A DNA stretch of 64,000 nt from Rhodopseudomonas palustris (GTDB taxonomy: Bacteria; Pseudomonadota; Alphaproteobacteria; Rhizobiales; Xanthobacteraceae): positions 4,045,501 through 4,109,500 of the forward strand of contig NZ_CP041387.1 in assembly GCF_007005445.1 (NCBI RefSeq). Direction: 5' to 3'. This document shows, piece after piece, positions 33,476 through 42,961 of this stretch; the first letter of the stretch is position 1; each line of letters starts with the position of its first letter. The notes beneath the pieces are model-generated. The model did not search any database and was not told the origin of the DNA. It was given only the letters and a program-made list of their open reading frames with translations. The position numbers and the translations under genes were made by a program.

Positions 33476-36022
33476 ATGGTTGCGGTCCGATCCGCTTGGA
33501 ATGGTCACTTGCCCGTGCAGTCGTTGCCAGAAAAAAATTCCTCCCAGCCGGCACATCTGGATGAGCTGGCGCTCGCCGAGATCAAGAGCGCGATCCTCGC
33601 CAAGCTGACGCTGGCGATCGGCAAGGAGGCGGCGCACGCCACCAAGCACGACTGGTACAAGGCGTCGGCGCTGGCGCTGCGCGACCGGATCGTGCACCGC
33701 TGGCTGGTGTCCGAGAAGGAGAGCTACGACGCCGGCCGCAAGCGGGTGTATTACCTGTCGCTCGAATTCCTGATCGGCCGGCTGTTCACCGACTCGCTGA
33801 ACAATATGGGCCTGCTGGCGCAGTTCGCCGCCGCGCTCGGCGATCTCGGCGTCGGCCTCAACGACTTGCGCAAATGCGAGCCCGACGCCGCGCTCGGCAA
33901 TGGCGGCCTCGGCCGGCTCGCCGCCTGCTTCATGGAAAGCATGGCGACGCTGGAGATCCCGGCCTACGGCTACGGCATCCGCTACGATTACGGTCTGTTC
34001 CGCCAGATCATCAATCACGGCTGGCAGCAGGAATTCCCCGACGAGTGGCTGAGCTTCGGCAACCCGTGGGAATTGCAGCGGCCGGAAGTCGTCTATCAGG
34101 TCAAGTTCGGCGGCCATGTCGACCAAGTCACCGATGGCAAAGGCTACACCCGCGCGGTGTGGACGCCGGGCGAGACCGTGCAGGCGATCGCCTACGACAC
34201 CCCGATCGTCGGCTGGCGCGGCCAGCACGTCAACGCGCTGCGGCTGTGGTCGGCGCGCGCCCCGGACCCGCTGCTGATCGACGTGTTCAACACCGGCGAC
34301 TATCTCGGCGCCACCGCGCACGAGGCGCGCGCCGAGGCGATCTGCAAATTCCTGTATCCGAACGACGAGAGCCCTGCGGGCCGCGAGCTGCGGCTGCGCC
34401 AGGAATATTTCTTCGTCTCCGCCTCGCTGCAGGACCTGATCAAGCGGCACCTGGATTCCGACGGCCAGATCCGCAACCTCGCCAAGAAGGCGGCGATCCA
34501 GCTCAACGACACCCACCCCAGCCTCGCGGTGGCCGAACTGATGCGGCTCCTGGTCGACGTCCACGGCCTGCGCTGGGACGACGCCTGGCAGATCACCGTG
34601 GCGACGCTGAGCTATACCAACCACACGCTGCTGCCCGAGGCGCTGGAGACCTGGCCGCTCGACCTGTTCCAGCGCACCCTGCCGCGCCACCTCGAAATCA
34701 TCTACCGGATCAACGAGGCGCATCTCGGCCTCGCCGAGGCGCGCAGCCCCGGCGATATCGAATTCCGCGCCTCGGTGTCGCTGATCGACGAGAAGGCCGG
34801 CCGCCGGGTGCGGATGGGTCACCTCGCCTTCATCGGCTCGCACCGCATCAACGGCGTCTCGGCGATGCATTCCGACCTGATGAAGGAGACCGTGTTCCAC
34901 GATCTCAACTTCCTCTACCCCGGCCGCATCACCAACAAGACCAACGGCATCACCTTCCGGCGCTGGCTGACGCTGGCCAATCCGGGCCTGACCGATCTGA
35001 TCCGCTCGGTCGCGGGCGACGAGGTGCTGGACGATCCGACCCGGCTGGAGCGGCTCGAAGCCTTCGCCGGCGACAGCGCGTTCCAGCAGCAGTTCCGCGC
35101 CGTCAAGCATCGCAACAAGGTGGCGCTGGCGCGGCTGATCGGCGAGCGCAACAACATCCGGATCGACCCCAGCGCGCTGATCGACGTCCAGATCAAGCGC
35201 ATCCACGAATACAAGCGGCAACTGCTCAACGTGCTCGAGACCATCGCGCTGTACCAGGCGATCAAGGACGAGCCGAACCGCGACTGGGTGCCGCGGGTCA
35301 AGATCTTCGCCGGCAAGGCGGCAGCGAGCTATCGCTACGCCAAGCTGATCATCAAGCTGATCAACGACGTCGCCGAGGTGGTGAACAACGACGCCTCGAT
35401 CGGCGGCAAGCTGAAAGTGGTGTTCCTCGCCGACTACAATGTCAGCCTCGCCGAGGTGATCATTCCGGCCGCCGACCTGTCGGAACAGATTTCGACCGCC
35501 GGCATGGAAGCCTCCGGCACCGGCAACATGAAGCTGGCGCTGAACGGCGCGCTGACGATCGGCACGCTCGACGGCGCCAATATCGAGATCCGCGATCTGG
35601 TCGGCCCGGAGAACATCGCGATCTTCGGCATGGAAGCGCTGGAAGTGGTGGCGCGCCGTGCCCAGGGGCTCGATGCCACCGACGTCATCAACCGCTCGCC
35701 GGCGCTCGCCAACGCGATCCGCGCGATCGACTCCGGCGCGTTCTCGCCCGACGACCGGGCGCGGTTCGCGTCTGTCGCGCATGCGCTGCGGCATCTCGAC
35801 CACTACATGGTCAGCGCCGACTTCGACAGCTACTACGAAGCCCAGCGCGGCATCGACGCGCGCTGGCGCGCTGGCCCGGCCTGGACCCGCGCCGGCATCC
35901 TCAACGTCGCCCGGATGGCGTGGTTCTCGTCCGACCGCACCATCCGCGAATACGCCGAAGAGATCTGGAACGTGCCGACCAAGCCCGCGACGCAGCCGTC
36001 GCCGGCGCGGCAGGCGGGATAG
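33476..36022 (+). CDS. glgP: glycogen/alpha-glucan phosphorylase
   Basis: An 848-residue GT35 phosphorylase, a typical length. It releases glucose-1-phosphate from glycogen using PLP. The PLP lysine is Lys686 in EASGTGNMKLALNG; other landmarks are EFLIGRLF, LGNGGLGRLAACFMES and NDTHPSLAVAELMR. Starts: ATG 33476, with GTG 33515 as an alternative; the first ~20 residues are not conserved-looking. No other glycogen gene is adjacent. A family C repeat follows. Confidence 0.93.
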   Translation: MVAVRSAWNGHLPVQSLPEKNSSQPAHLDELALAEIKSAILAKLTLAIGKEAAHATKHDWYKASALALRDRIVHRWLVSEKESYDAGRKRVYYLSLEFLIGRLFTDSLNNMGLLAQFAAALGDLGVGLNDLRKCEPDAALGNGGLGRLAACFMESMATLEIPAYGYGIRYDYGLFRQIINHGWQQEFPDEWLSFGNPWELQRPEVVYQVKFGGHVDQVTDGKGYTRAVWTPGETVQAIAYDTPIVGWRGQHVNALRLWSARAPDPLLIDVFNTGDYLGATAHEARAEAICKFLYPNDESPAGRELRLRQEYFFVSASLQDLIKRHLDSDGQIRNLAKKAAIQLNDTHPSLAVAELMRLLVDVHGLRWDDAWQITVATLSYTNHTLLPEALETWPLDLFQRTLPRHLEIIYRINEAHLGLAEARSPGDIEFRASVSLIDEKAGRRVRMGHLAFIGSHRINGVSAMHSDLMKETVFHDLNFLYPGRITNKTNGITFRRWLTLANPGLTDLIRSVAGDEVLDDPTRLERLEAFAGDSAFQQQFRAVKHRNKVALARLIGERNNIRIDPSALIDVQIKRIHEYKRQLLNVLETIALYQAIKDEPNRDWVPRVKIFAGKAAASYRYAKLIIKLINDVAEVVNNDASIGGKLKVVFLADYNVSLAEVIIPAADLSEQISTAGMEASGTGNMKLALNGALTIGTLDGANIEIRDLVGPENIAIFGMEALEVVARRAQGLDATDVINRSPALANAIRAIDSGAFSPDDRARFASVAHALRHLDHYMVSADFDSYYEAQRGIDARWRAGPAWTRAGILNVARMAWFSSDRTIREYAEEIWNVPTKPATQPSPARQAG

Positions 36023-36060
36023 CCGACACACTGCGGAGCGCGCGCACTCCGCCCCAAGCC

Positions 36061-36178
36061 CGTCATTCCGGGGCGCTCGCGCCAGCGAGCGAACCCGGAA
36101 TCCCGAGATTCAGGGCACTGTTTTCCAACACCTGCGAGATTCCGGGTTCGCGCGTTTCACGCGCGCCCCGGAATGACG
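36061..36178. repeat. palindromic intergenic repeat, family C
   Basis: Starts CGTCATTCCGGGGCGCTCGC and ends GCGCGCCCCGGAATGACG; the inner arms are GAACCCGGAATC and GATTCCGGGTTCG. It lies between glgP and the thioesterase gene. Confidence 0.85.
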
Positions 36179-36299
36179 TGCGTGCGGGCCGTGGGCCGGC
36201 TCGGCACCATCACATGATGGCCGACAGCCATTGCGCATGGCCTCGCCGCAGTGCAAGCTTGCGGCGCCACAACAAGAGCAACAACACGGGAAGCGCACC

Positions 36300-37133
36300 A
36301 TGGACGCCAAGGTCGAGCACACGCCGCATCCGTTCGACGCCGCGACGCGCGTGGATTTCGATGGCGGGCGCTGGCAGGGCGCGACCAGCGACGATTACCA
36401 TGCCTTCGTCGGCCAGTTCGGCGGCGCCACCGCGGCGACGCTGCTGCGCGCCCTGATGCAGCAGCCGGAGCGCGCCGGCGATCCGCTGGCTTTCACAGTC
36501 AATTTCTGCGCGCCGATCAGCGCCGGCAGCTTCGAGCTGACGCCGCGGCTGATCAAGGCGACGCGCTCGACCCAGCATTGGGGCATCGAACTCAGCCAAG
36601 GCGACGCCGGCGTCGAAGTATTCGCCACCGCGGTGTTTGCGCAGCGTCGCGAGACCTGGACGCACCGCCCGGCCGAGATGCCGAAGACTGCGGCCTATGA
36701 CGAAGCCCCGGTCTATGTACGCGGCGGCGTGGCGGCGTCATGGATCCGTCAGTTCGAGTTTCGCTTCGTCGAGAACGAGCCGAACTTCGGCGGCGGCCCG
36801 CTGCCGGAACCGGCAAGCCCGCACACCAAGGCGTGGATCGGCCACGCCGTGCCGCGCACGCTCGATTTGTTGTCGCTGTCGGCGATCGCGGATGCGTTCT
36901 TCGCGCGGATCTTCCACGTCCGCGGCGAATTATTGCCGATCGGCACGGTGTCGATGACGACGTATTTCCACGTCGACGCCGCCGATCTCGCCGCCGAGTC
37001 GATCACCGCGGTGCTCGGCGTCGCCGACGCCAACGTGTTTCACAAAAGCTTCTCCGACCAGACCGGCGAATTGTGGTCGCCGAGCGGTCGGCTGCTGGCG
37101 ACCACGCATCAGATCACCTATTTCAAGGCCTGA
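36300..37133 (+). CDS. thioesterase family protein (tandem hot-dog)
   Basis: A 277-residue protein resembling TesB-like acyl-CoA thioesterases: GQFGGATAATLLRAL and LAFTVNFCAPISAGSFEL in the first hot-dog, and LLPIGTVSMTTYFHVDAADL with DQTGELWSPSGRLLATTHQ in the second. The layout matches the protein at 9060-9833, though sequence identity is low. Probably hydrolyses acyl-CoA; substrate unknown. The ribosome site is poor (CGGGAAG), so the start is provisional; an upstream in-frame start at 36231 exists. Confidence 0.75.
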   Translation: MDAKVEHTPHPFDAATRVDFDGGRWQGATSDDYHAFVGQFGGATAATLLRALMQQPERAGDPLAFTVNFCAPISAGSFELTPRLIKATRSTQHWGIELSQGDAGVEVFATAVFAQRRETWTHRPAEMPKTAAYDEAPVYVRGGVAASWIRQFEFRFVENEPNFGGGPLPEPASPHTKAWIGHAVPRTLDLLSLSAIADAFFARIFHVRGELLPIGTVSMTTYFHVDAADLAAESITAVLGVADANVFHKSFSDQTGELWSPSGRLLATTHQITYFKA

Positions 37134-37186
37134 GTTGGCGCAGCGCTCCGGCGCGCGTCGCGCGCGTTTGAAGGGGCGTCACCGCC

Positions 37187-38170
37187 ATGTCGCAGACCGA
37201 AGCCGCTCACAGCGAGTCCGCACGGCGCGTCGCGCTGCTCGGCGTGCCGATCGAGATCGGCGCCGGCCTGCGCGGCACGCTGATGGGACCCGCCGCGCTG
37301 CGCACCGCGGGTATCGGCCGCGTGCTCGATCAGCTCGGCTTTGCGGTCGAGGATCACGGCGACATGACGCGGCCTGCATTCGATGGCGGCAACGATCCGG
37401 TGCCGGCCAACGCCAATTACTACAGCGAGGTGAAGAGCTGGGTCGGCGCGATTTCGGCGCGCGCCTATGAGCTGGCGAGATCAGGCGCGGTGCCGCTGTT
37501 CATGGGCGGCGATCATAGCCTGTCGATGGGCTCGGTCAACGGCGTGGCGCGCTACTGGCAAGAGCAAAGCAAGCCGCTGTTCGTGCTGTGGTTCGACGCT
37601 CATGCCGACTACAACACCCCGGCGACGACGCTGACCGCCAACATGCACGGCATGTCGGCGGCGTTCCTGTGCGGCGAGCCGGGGCTCGACCATCTGCTCG
37701 GCGAAGAGCCGCGGGTCTCTGTTCCGCCGAGCCGGCTCGACCTGTTCGGCATCCGCTCGATCGATCCGCTCGAGAAAGAGCTGGTGCGCGCGCGCACGAT
37801 TCCAATCGTCGACATGCGGGGAATCGACGAATTCGGCGTCGGGGTGCTGATCCGCCGCGTCATCGACCGCGTCAGCAAAGCCGGCGGCGTGCTGCATCTG
37901 TCGTTCGACGTCGACGTGCTCGATCCCGCGGTCGCGCCCGGCGTCGGCACCACCGTGCCGGGCGGCGCCACCTATCGCGAAGCGCATCTGGTGATGGAGC
38001 TGCTGCACGACTCCGGCCTCGTCCGCTCGGTCGACATCGTCGAACTCAACCCGTTCCTCGATGAACGCGGTCGCACCGCCCGCGTCGCGGTCGAACTCAT
38101 CGGCAGCCTGTTCGGCATGCAGATCACCGACCGGGTGACCCCGACCAACGCGGTGCTGCCGGAGGGATGA
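37187..38170 (+). CDS. rocF: arginase family ureohydrolase (probable arginase)
   Basis: A 327-residue ureohydrolase. The binuclear Mn ligands are present: His110 in GGDHSL, Asp137/His139/Asp141 in DAHADYN, and Asp241/Asp243 in SFDVDVLDP. The motif HGMSAAFLCGEPG after DAHAD and the pattern GVGTTVPGGATYRE fit arginases better than agmatinases. It hydrolyses arginine to ornithine and urea. AAGGGGCG lies upstream. It follows the thioesterase by 53 bp and may be co-transcribed. Confidence 0.85.
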   Translation: MSQTEAAHSESARRVALLGVPIEIGAGLRGTLMGPAALRTAGIGRVLDQLGFAVEDHGDMTRPAFDGGNDPVPANANYYSEVKSWVGAISARAYELARSGAVPLFMGGDHSLSMGSVNGVARYWQEQSKPLFVLWFDAHADYNTPATTLTANMHGMSAAFLCGEPGLDHLLGEEPRVSVPPSRLDLFGIRSIDPLEKELVRARTIPIVDMRGIDEFGVGVLIRRVIDRVSKAGGVLHLSFDVDVLDPAVAPGVGTTVPGGATYREAHLVMELLHDSGLVRSVDIVELNPFLDERGRTARVAVELIGSLFGMQITDRVTPTNAVLPEG

Positions 38171-38340
38171 GGGCCCTCCCCGCGATGGTCATTCCGGGGT
38201 GAGAGCCCTCTCCGCGTTCGTCATTCCGGGGCGCTTGCGCTAGCAAGCGAACCCGGAATCTTGCAGTTGTGGAACGACAGAATCGCAGAACTCTTCGGGA
38301 TTCCGGGTTCGCGCAGCTTCGCTGCGCGCCCCGGAATGAC
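38169..38340. repeat. family C palindrome with a 32-bp tandem duplication at its left end
   Basis: The core palindrome spans 38219-38340 (CGTCATTCCGGGGCGCTTGC to GCGCGCCCCGGAATGAC). To its left, a 32-bp unit beginning GAGGGCCCTCCCCGCG (38169-38200) and GAGAGCCCTCTCCGCG (38201-38232) is repeated in tandem, with four or five differences; the second unit contains the core's left end. The first unit begins within the stop codon of the arginase gene. Confidence 0.75.
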
Positions 38341-38420
38341 CGGCTTGGATTGGCCGTGTCTGGCGCATTGCGTCTGTTTCCGCTAAACGCGCCGCAGCAT
38401 TTCTCCCCCCGCGTGAGCCC

Positions 38421-40040
38421 ATGATCCGTCTCGACAACATCTCCAAGCAGAACGGCCACCAGATCCTCTACATCGAAGCCTCCGCGACGCTGCTGCGGGG
38501 CGAGAAGATCGGGCTGGTCGGGCCGAACGGCTCCGGCAAGACCACGCTGTTCCGGATGATCACCGGCCAGGAACAGCCGGACGAGGGCCAAGTGTCGGTC
38601 GATCGCGGCCTGACCATCGGCTATTTCAGCCAGGACGTCGGCGAGATGAGCGGCCGCAGCGCGGTCGCCGAGACCATGGAGGGCGCCGGCCCGGTCAGCG
38701 AGGTCGCGGCCGAGCTGAAGGAACTGGAGCACGCGCTGGCCGACCCGGACCGCGCCGACGAGATGGAGCAGATCCTCGAGCGTTACGGTGAGGTCCAGCA
38801 CCGCTTCGAGGAGCTCGACGGCTACGCGCTCGAAGGCCGCGCCCGCGAGGTGCTGGCAGGTCTCTCGTTCTCGCAGGAGATGATGGACGGCGACGTCGGC
38901 AATCTGTCGGGCGGCTGGAAGATGCGCGTGGCGCTCGCCCGCATTCTGTTGATGCGGCCGGACGTGATGCTGCTCGACGAACCGTCGAACCACCTCGACA
39001 TCGAAAGCCTGATCTGGCTCGAGCAGTTCCTCAAGGGCTTCGAGGGCGCGCTCTTGATGACCTCGCACGACCGCGCCTTCATGAACCGCATCGTCAACAA
39101 GATCGTCGAGATCGATGCCGGCACGCTGACCAGCTACACCGGCGACTACGAGTTCTACGAGGGGCAGCGCGCGCTGGCCGACAAGCAGCAGCAGGCGCAA
39201 TTCGAACGGCAGCAGGCGATGCTGGCCAAGGAAGTGGCGTTCATCGAGCGCTTCAAGGCGCGCGCCTCGCACGCCGCCCAGGTGCAGAGCCGGGTCAAGA
39301 AGCTGGAGAAGATCGAGAAGGTGGAGCCGCCGCGCCGCCGCCAGATCATCGCGTTCGACTTCCTGCCGGCGCCGCGCTCCGGCGAAGACGTCGCCAGCCT
39401 CAGCCATGTCCGCAAGGCCTACGGCAATCACGTGATCTACGAGGATCTCGACTTCGCGATCCGCCGCCGCGAGCGCTGGTGCGTGATGGGGATCAACGGC
39501 GCCGGCAAGTCGACGCTGCTCAAGCTGGTCGCCGGCGCCACCGCGCCCGACGACGGCAGCGTCACCATCGGCGGCAGCGTCAAGATGGGTTACTTCGCCC
39601 AGCACGCGATGGATCTGATCGACGGCGAACTCACCGTGTTCCAGTCGCTGGAAGAGTGGTTCCCGCAGGCCGGCCAGGGTAGCTTGCGCGCGCTCGCCGG
39701 CTGCTTCGGCTTCTCCGGCGACGACGTCGAGAAAAGGTGCCGGGTGCTGTCCGGCGGCGAGAAGGCCCGGCTGGTGATGGCCAAGATGCTGTACGACCCG
39801 CCGAACTTCCTGGTGCTCGACGAGCCGACCAACCACCTCGACATCGCCACCAAGGAAATGCTGATCAAGGCGCTCGCCGACTTCGAAGGCACCATGCTGT
39901 TCGTGTCGCACGACCGCCACTTCCTGGCCGCGCTGTCGAACCGCGTGCTGGAGCTGACCCCCGAAGGCGTCCACAAATACGGCGGCGGCTACACCGAATA
40001 CGTTGCCCGCACCGGGCACGAGGCGCCGGGGCTGCATTAA
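38421..40040 (+). CDS. ABC-F family ATPase (ribosome-associated)
   Basis: A 539-residue soluble protein with two ABC domains and no membrane segment, the ABC-F pattern. First: Walker A GPNGSGKTT, signature NLSGGWKMR, Walker B MLLDEPSNHLD. Second: Walker A GINGAGKST, signature LSGGEKARL, Walker B LVLDEPTNHLD. The charged linker (about 240-310; EKIEKVEPPRRRQ) matches the P-site tRNA interaction motif region. It probably acts in translation on stalled ribosomes, closest to YbiT/EttA relatives. Both catalytic Glu are intact. Confidence 0.88.
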   Translation: MIRLDNISKQNGHQILYIEASATLLRGEKIGLVGPNGSGKTTLFRMITGQEQPDEGQVSVDRGLTIGYFSQDVGEMSGRSAVAETMEGAGPVSEVAAELKELEHALADPDRADEMEQILERYGEVQHRFEELDGYALEGRAREVLAGLSFSQEMMDGDVGNLSGGWKMRVALARILLMRPDVMLLDEPSNHLDIESLIWLEQFLKGFEGALLMTSHDRAFMNRIVNKIVEIDAGTLTSYTGDYEFYEGQRALADKQQQAQFERQQAMLAKEVAFIERFKARASHAAQVQSRVKKLEKIEKVEPPRRRQIIAFDFLPAPRSGEDVASLSHVRKAYGNHVIYEDLDFAIRRRERWCVMGINGAGKSTLLKLVAGATAPDDGSVTIGGSVKMGYFAQHAMDLIDGELTVFQSLEEWFPQAGQGSLRALAGCFGFSGDDVEKRCRVLSGGEKARLVMAKMLYDPPNFLVLDEPTNHLDIATKEMLIKALADFEGTMLFVSHDRHFLAALSNRVLELTPEGVHKYGGGYTEYVARTGHEAPGLH

Positions 40041-40059
40041 GCAGTCGCCCCAACAACGC

Positions 40060-40161
40060 CGTCATGCGCGGGCTTGACCCGCGCATCCATCAAGCGCCGC
40101 GCGCGTCTTCAAACAGTCGTTGCAAAGACGATGGATGGCCGGGTCGCGCCCGGCCATGACG
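40060..40161. repeat. palindromic intergenic repeat, family A
   Basis: Starts CGTCATGCGCGGGCTTGACC and ends CGCGCCCGGCCATGACG; the inner arms include GCATCCATC and GATGGATGGCC. It fills most of the gap between the convergent ABC-F and DUF2125 genes. Confidence 0.85.
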
Positions 40162-40186
40162 CTTAGCGATATGGAGCCACGTCGCC

Positions 40187-41380
40187 TCAGAACAGCGGCT
40201 TGGTCTGCCCCACCTTCAGCGGGCCGAGCATCACGGCGCCTTCGACGAAGCGCAGCGGGAAGGCGCGGGCGGGACGGCCTTCCAGCGTGGTCTCTTGGCC
40301 GAGCGCGTCGATGCCGGCGACGGCCGCGACATTGGCGTTCTTGCGCACCACCTGGCCGAGGCCCGGAATGGCGCGGTCGAGCGCGCCGAGCACATTGTTG
40401 ACATCCTTGGCGCGGACGCCGGGCGCCAGCCGGTCGAGCGTCGATTGCGACACGCCCTGCTCCAGCATCTTGTCGATGCCGAGCTTGGGGATCACCTGGT
40501 CGAGCCCGGTGGCCACCATCTGCAATTCACCGTCGACATAGCCCTGCGGCGTCAGCCCAAGCGAGCCGGTCGCGACCGCCACCATGTCGCCCTGCTGGAT
40601 CCGCGCCTGCTCGAACCGGATGCGGCCGCCGGCGGCCTGGATCTCGCGGAAGCGCTGCGGCCACGGCTTGGGGCGGAAATCCTTCAGGCCGCTGAGCAAG
40701 AGGCGCAGATGCGCGTCGAACGGATCGGCGAGCAGCGGGTGCAGATCATGCACCGAAGTGCCGTCGAGCTTGAGATCGACTTCGAGCTGGCGCGGCTCGG
40801 CGCCGGCGGCCTCGCGCTGCCGGCCGTGCAGCTCGGCATGACGGGCACGGGCGAGCGGCACACGGGTCGCGCCGCTCAATCCGTCGAGCACCGGCTCGTC
40901 GAACACCAACGCGACGCGCTCCGGCGCGGCCGGCAGCCCGGCGACGCTGCTGCGCGCGGTCTTCCAGTTCAGCTCCATCGACACCGGCTGGCCGCGATCG
41001 GCGAAGCTCGCCGGGCCTTTGAACTCGGCAATCAGCAGGCTCGGCTGATACAGCGACGACACCACCAGGATCTCGCCGAGCTTGGCGGTCACCGGGGTCT
41101 GGGTCGCGGCCTGCTGCGCGGTCTGCGAGGTCAGCGCGACGCTGGCATTCTCGCAGCGAACCTCGAGGCGGAACGGAAAGCCCGCCACCGAGCGCTGGCC
41201 GCAATCATAGCTGCGGCCGGCCTTGGCTTCGCGGGCCCGCCATTCATCGACGATGCGGTCGACCTGGCTTGCCGAGAACAGCCAGAATGCGCTCCAGGCG
41301 AGCGCCGCCAGCACCACCACGCCGGGGAGCAACAGCACCGGCCATAGCGGGCGGCGGGGGGAAATTGGGGAATCTGCCAT
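40187..41380 (-). CDS. DUF2125 envelope protein
   Basis: A 397-residue protein with one N-terminal membrane anchor (PLWPVLLLPGVVVLAALAW) and a long beta-rich domain expected in the periplasm. The pattern (YDCGQRSVAGFPFRLEVRCE near 58) matches DUF2125, a family common in alphaproteobacteria and of unknown role; the fold resembles AsmA/DUF945-like proteins. It converges with the ABC-F gene across a family A repeat. Confidence 0.75.
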   Translation of the reverse strand: MADSPISPRRPLWPVLLLPGVVVLAALAWSAFWLFSASQVDRIVDEWRAREAKAGRSYDCGQRSVAGFPFRLEVRCENASVALTSQTAQQAATQTPVTAKLGEILVVSSLYQPSLLIAEFKGPASFADRGQPVSMELNWKTARSSVAGLPAAPERVALVFDEPVLDGLSGATRVPLARARHAELHGRQREAAGAEPRQLEVDLKLDGTSVHDLHPLLADPFDAHLRLLLSGLKDFRPKPWPQRFREIQAAGGRIRFEQARIQQGDMVAVATGSLGLTPQGYVDGELQMVATGLDQVIPKLGIDKMLEQGVSQSTLDRLAPGVRAKDVNNVLGALDRAIPGLGQVVRKNANVAAVAGIDALGQETTLEGRPARAFPLRFVEGAVMLGPLKVGQTKPLF

Positions 41381-41541
41381 CGCGCCTACTTAAGGGGAGA
41401 AGCCCGAAAAGGGAATCCGCGACCGGCTGCCGCACGCCATGCCGCGAACGCGGCCGACCCGCGCGGCAAACCGCTCACGCTTCGTAGCGTGATGCGGTAA
41501 GGACTGAATTTGTCATTTGCACGATAGCCCCGCCTGCACGC

Positions 41542-42120
41542 ATGTCCGCCAAAACGCTCACCGACTCCGACCTGACCCAGGGCGACCTCTGGGTGTTCGG
41601 CTATGGCTCGCTGATGTGGAATCCCGGCTTCGACTTCGTCGAGCGGGTGCCGGCGCGGCTGATCGGCGAGCACCGGGCGCTGTGCGTGTATTCGTTCGTC
41701 CACCGCGGCACGCCGGAACAGCCCGGCCTGGTGCTCGGGCTCGATCGCGGCGGCGCCTGCCGCGGCATCGCGTTCCGCGTCGCCGATGCGCACCGGATGG
41801 CGACGGTGGCTTACTTGCGTGAACGCGAGCAGGTCACCAGCGTGTATCGCGAGGTCAAGCGCTCGGTGTGGCTGGAGGACGACGCCCGGCGCCGGATCAG
41901 CGCGCTCACTTACGTGGTCGACCGCGGCCACGCGCAATATGCCGGCCGGCTGTCTTACGCCGAACGGCTGCGCCACGTGCGCCAGGGCCACGGCCGCTCC
42001 GGCCCGAACCGCGATTACGTGATCGCCACCGTAAAGGCGCTGGAAACCCAGGGCTGCCGCGACGTGCCGCTGCACCAACTCGCCGAAGCGCTGCGCGATG
42101 AGGCGCCGGCGCCGCGTTGA
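41542..42120 (+). CDS. chaC: gamma-glutamylcyclotransferase (ChaC-like)
   Basis: A 192-residue ChaC-type protein. The substrate-binding motif is WVFGYGSLMWNP near residue 17. The catalytic Glu is probably in LREREQVTSVY near 95. The family cleaves glutathione into 5-oxoproline and Cys-Gly in the cytoplasm. It lies 18 bp from the stop of convergent plsC. No partner gene is seen. Confidence 0.85.
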   Translation: MSAKTLTDSDLTQGDLWVFGYGSLMWNPGFDFVERVPARLIGEHRALCVYSFVHRGTPEQPGLVLGLDRGGACRGIAFRVADAHRMATVAYLREREQVTSVYREVKRSVWLEDDARRRISALTYVVDRGHAQYAGRLSYAERLRHVRQGHGRSGPNRDYVIATVKALETQGCRDVPLHQLAEALRDEAPAPR

Positions 42121-42138
42121 CGCGGAAGTCGCAGCCGA

Positions 42139-42948
42139 TCAGCCGGCCTTGCCGCTTTCCGGCTTGGCGGCAGATTTGACGCGATGCGGCTTGGCGCTCG
42201 GCACCCGGCCGAACAGCTCCGCCTGCTCTTGGCGCGCCTCGGCGACCAGGCGGTTGGTGGCGGTCTCGACCACGCCGCTGAGCTGCCGGAGGAACTCGCG
42301 GCGGTCGAGGCCGGCCGGGAGCGGATCGAGGAATTCGACCACGATCGTGCCGGGATAGCGCATGAACTGGCGCCGCGGCCAGAACAGCCCGGCATTCAGC
42401 GCCACCGGGAGGCACGGCACGCCGCAATCGACGTAGATCTGGCCGACGCCGGTCTTGTAGTTCGGCGGGGCGTCGACCGGGGTCCGGGTGCCTTCCGGAA
42501 AGATGATCAATTGCCGGCCGCGGCGCACTTCCTCGCGGGCGCGGCGCGCCATCTCCACCAGGGTCTTGACGCCCGCCGCGCGGTTGATCGCAATCATGCC
42601 GCCGCGCAGCAGCAACTGGCCGAACACAGGAATCCAGGTCAGCTCGCGCTTGAGGATGTACAGCGGCTGGTCGAAGAACTGCAGCAGCGCGAACGTCTCC
42701 CACATCGACTGATGCTTGGGCGCGACGATCAGCGGTCCCTCCGGGATCTTCTCCAGTCCGCGAAACTCCACCTTGGTGCCGCAGATCACCCTCATCAGCC
42801 AGATGCTGTTCTGGCCCCACAGCTTGGCGACCTTGACCACAGCCCGGCCGGAAAACAGCGCCGCCGCCGTGGCGGCCAGCACCCAGCCGACCAGCACCAC
42901 GTAGAACAGCACGTTGAAGATCAACGAACGCAGGAAGATCACGAACAT
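42139..42948 (-). CDS. plsC: 1-acyl-sn-glycerol-3-phosphate acyltransferase
   Basis: A 269-residue membrane-associated acyltransferase with two hydrophobic stretches at the N-terminus. The catalytic block is KHQSMWETF (His with Glu in place of the usual Asp of HX4D), and the glycerol-phosphate motif is FPEGTRTP near 150; the third block (PCLPVALNAGLFW) follows. It makes phosphatidic acid from lysophosphatidic acid. It follows the DUF218 gene by 13 bp on the same strand, so they are probably one transcript with ftsEX upstream. Confidence 0.88.
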   Translation of the reverse strand: MFVIFLRSLIFNVLFYVVLVGWVLAATAAALFSGRAVVKVAKLWGQNSIWLMRVICGTKVEFRGLEKIPEGPLIVAPKHQSMWETFALLQFFDQPLYILKRELTWIPVFGQLLLRGGMIAINRAAGVKTLVEMARRAREEVRRGRQLIIFPEGTRTPVDAPPNYKTGVGQIYVDCGVPCLPVALNAGLFWPRRQFMRYPGTIVVEFLDPLPAGLDRREFLRQLSGVVETATNRLVAEARQEQAELFGRVPSAKPHRVKSAAKPESGKAG

Positions 42949-42961
42949 CGGGCTGGTCCGA

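Noticed and set aside
33110..36031. A 973-codon minus-strand frame opposite glgP, and an 860-codon plus-strand frame shifted against it
   Set aside because: Both overlap the complete glycogen phosphorylase gene and have low-complexity composition; glgP explains the region.
38124..40037. A 637-codon minus-strand frame opposite the ABC-F gene
   Set aside because: No recognisable motif; it mirrors the ABC-F coding sequence and its codon bias.
42139..42948. PlsC catalytic motif with Glu instead of Asp (HX4E) as a sign of inactivity
   Set aside because: As far as I recall, the same change is frequent in alphaproteobacterial PlsC-like proteins and the other motifs are intact, so it is not treated as unusual.
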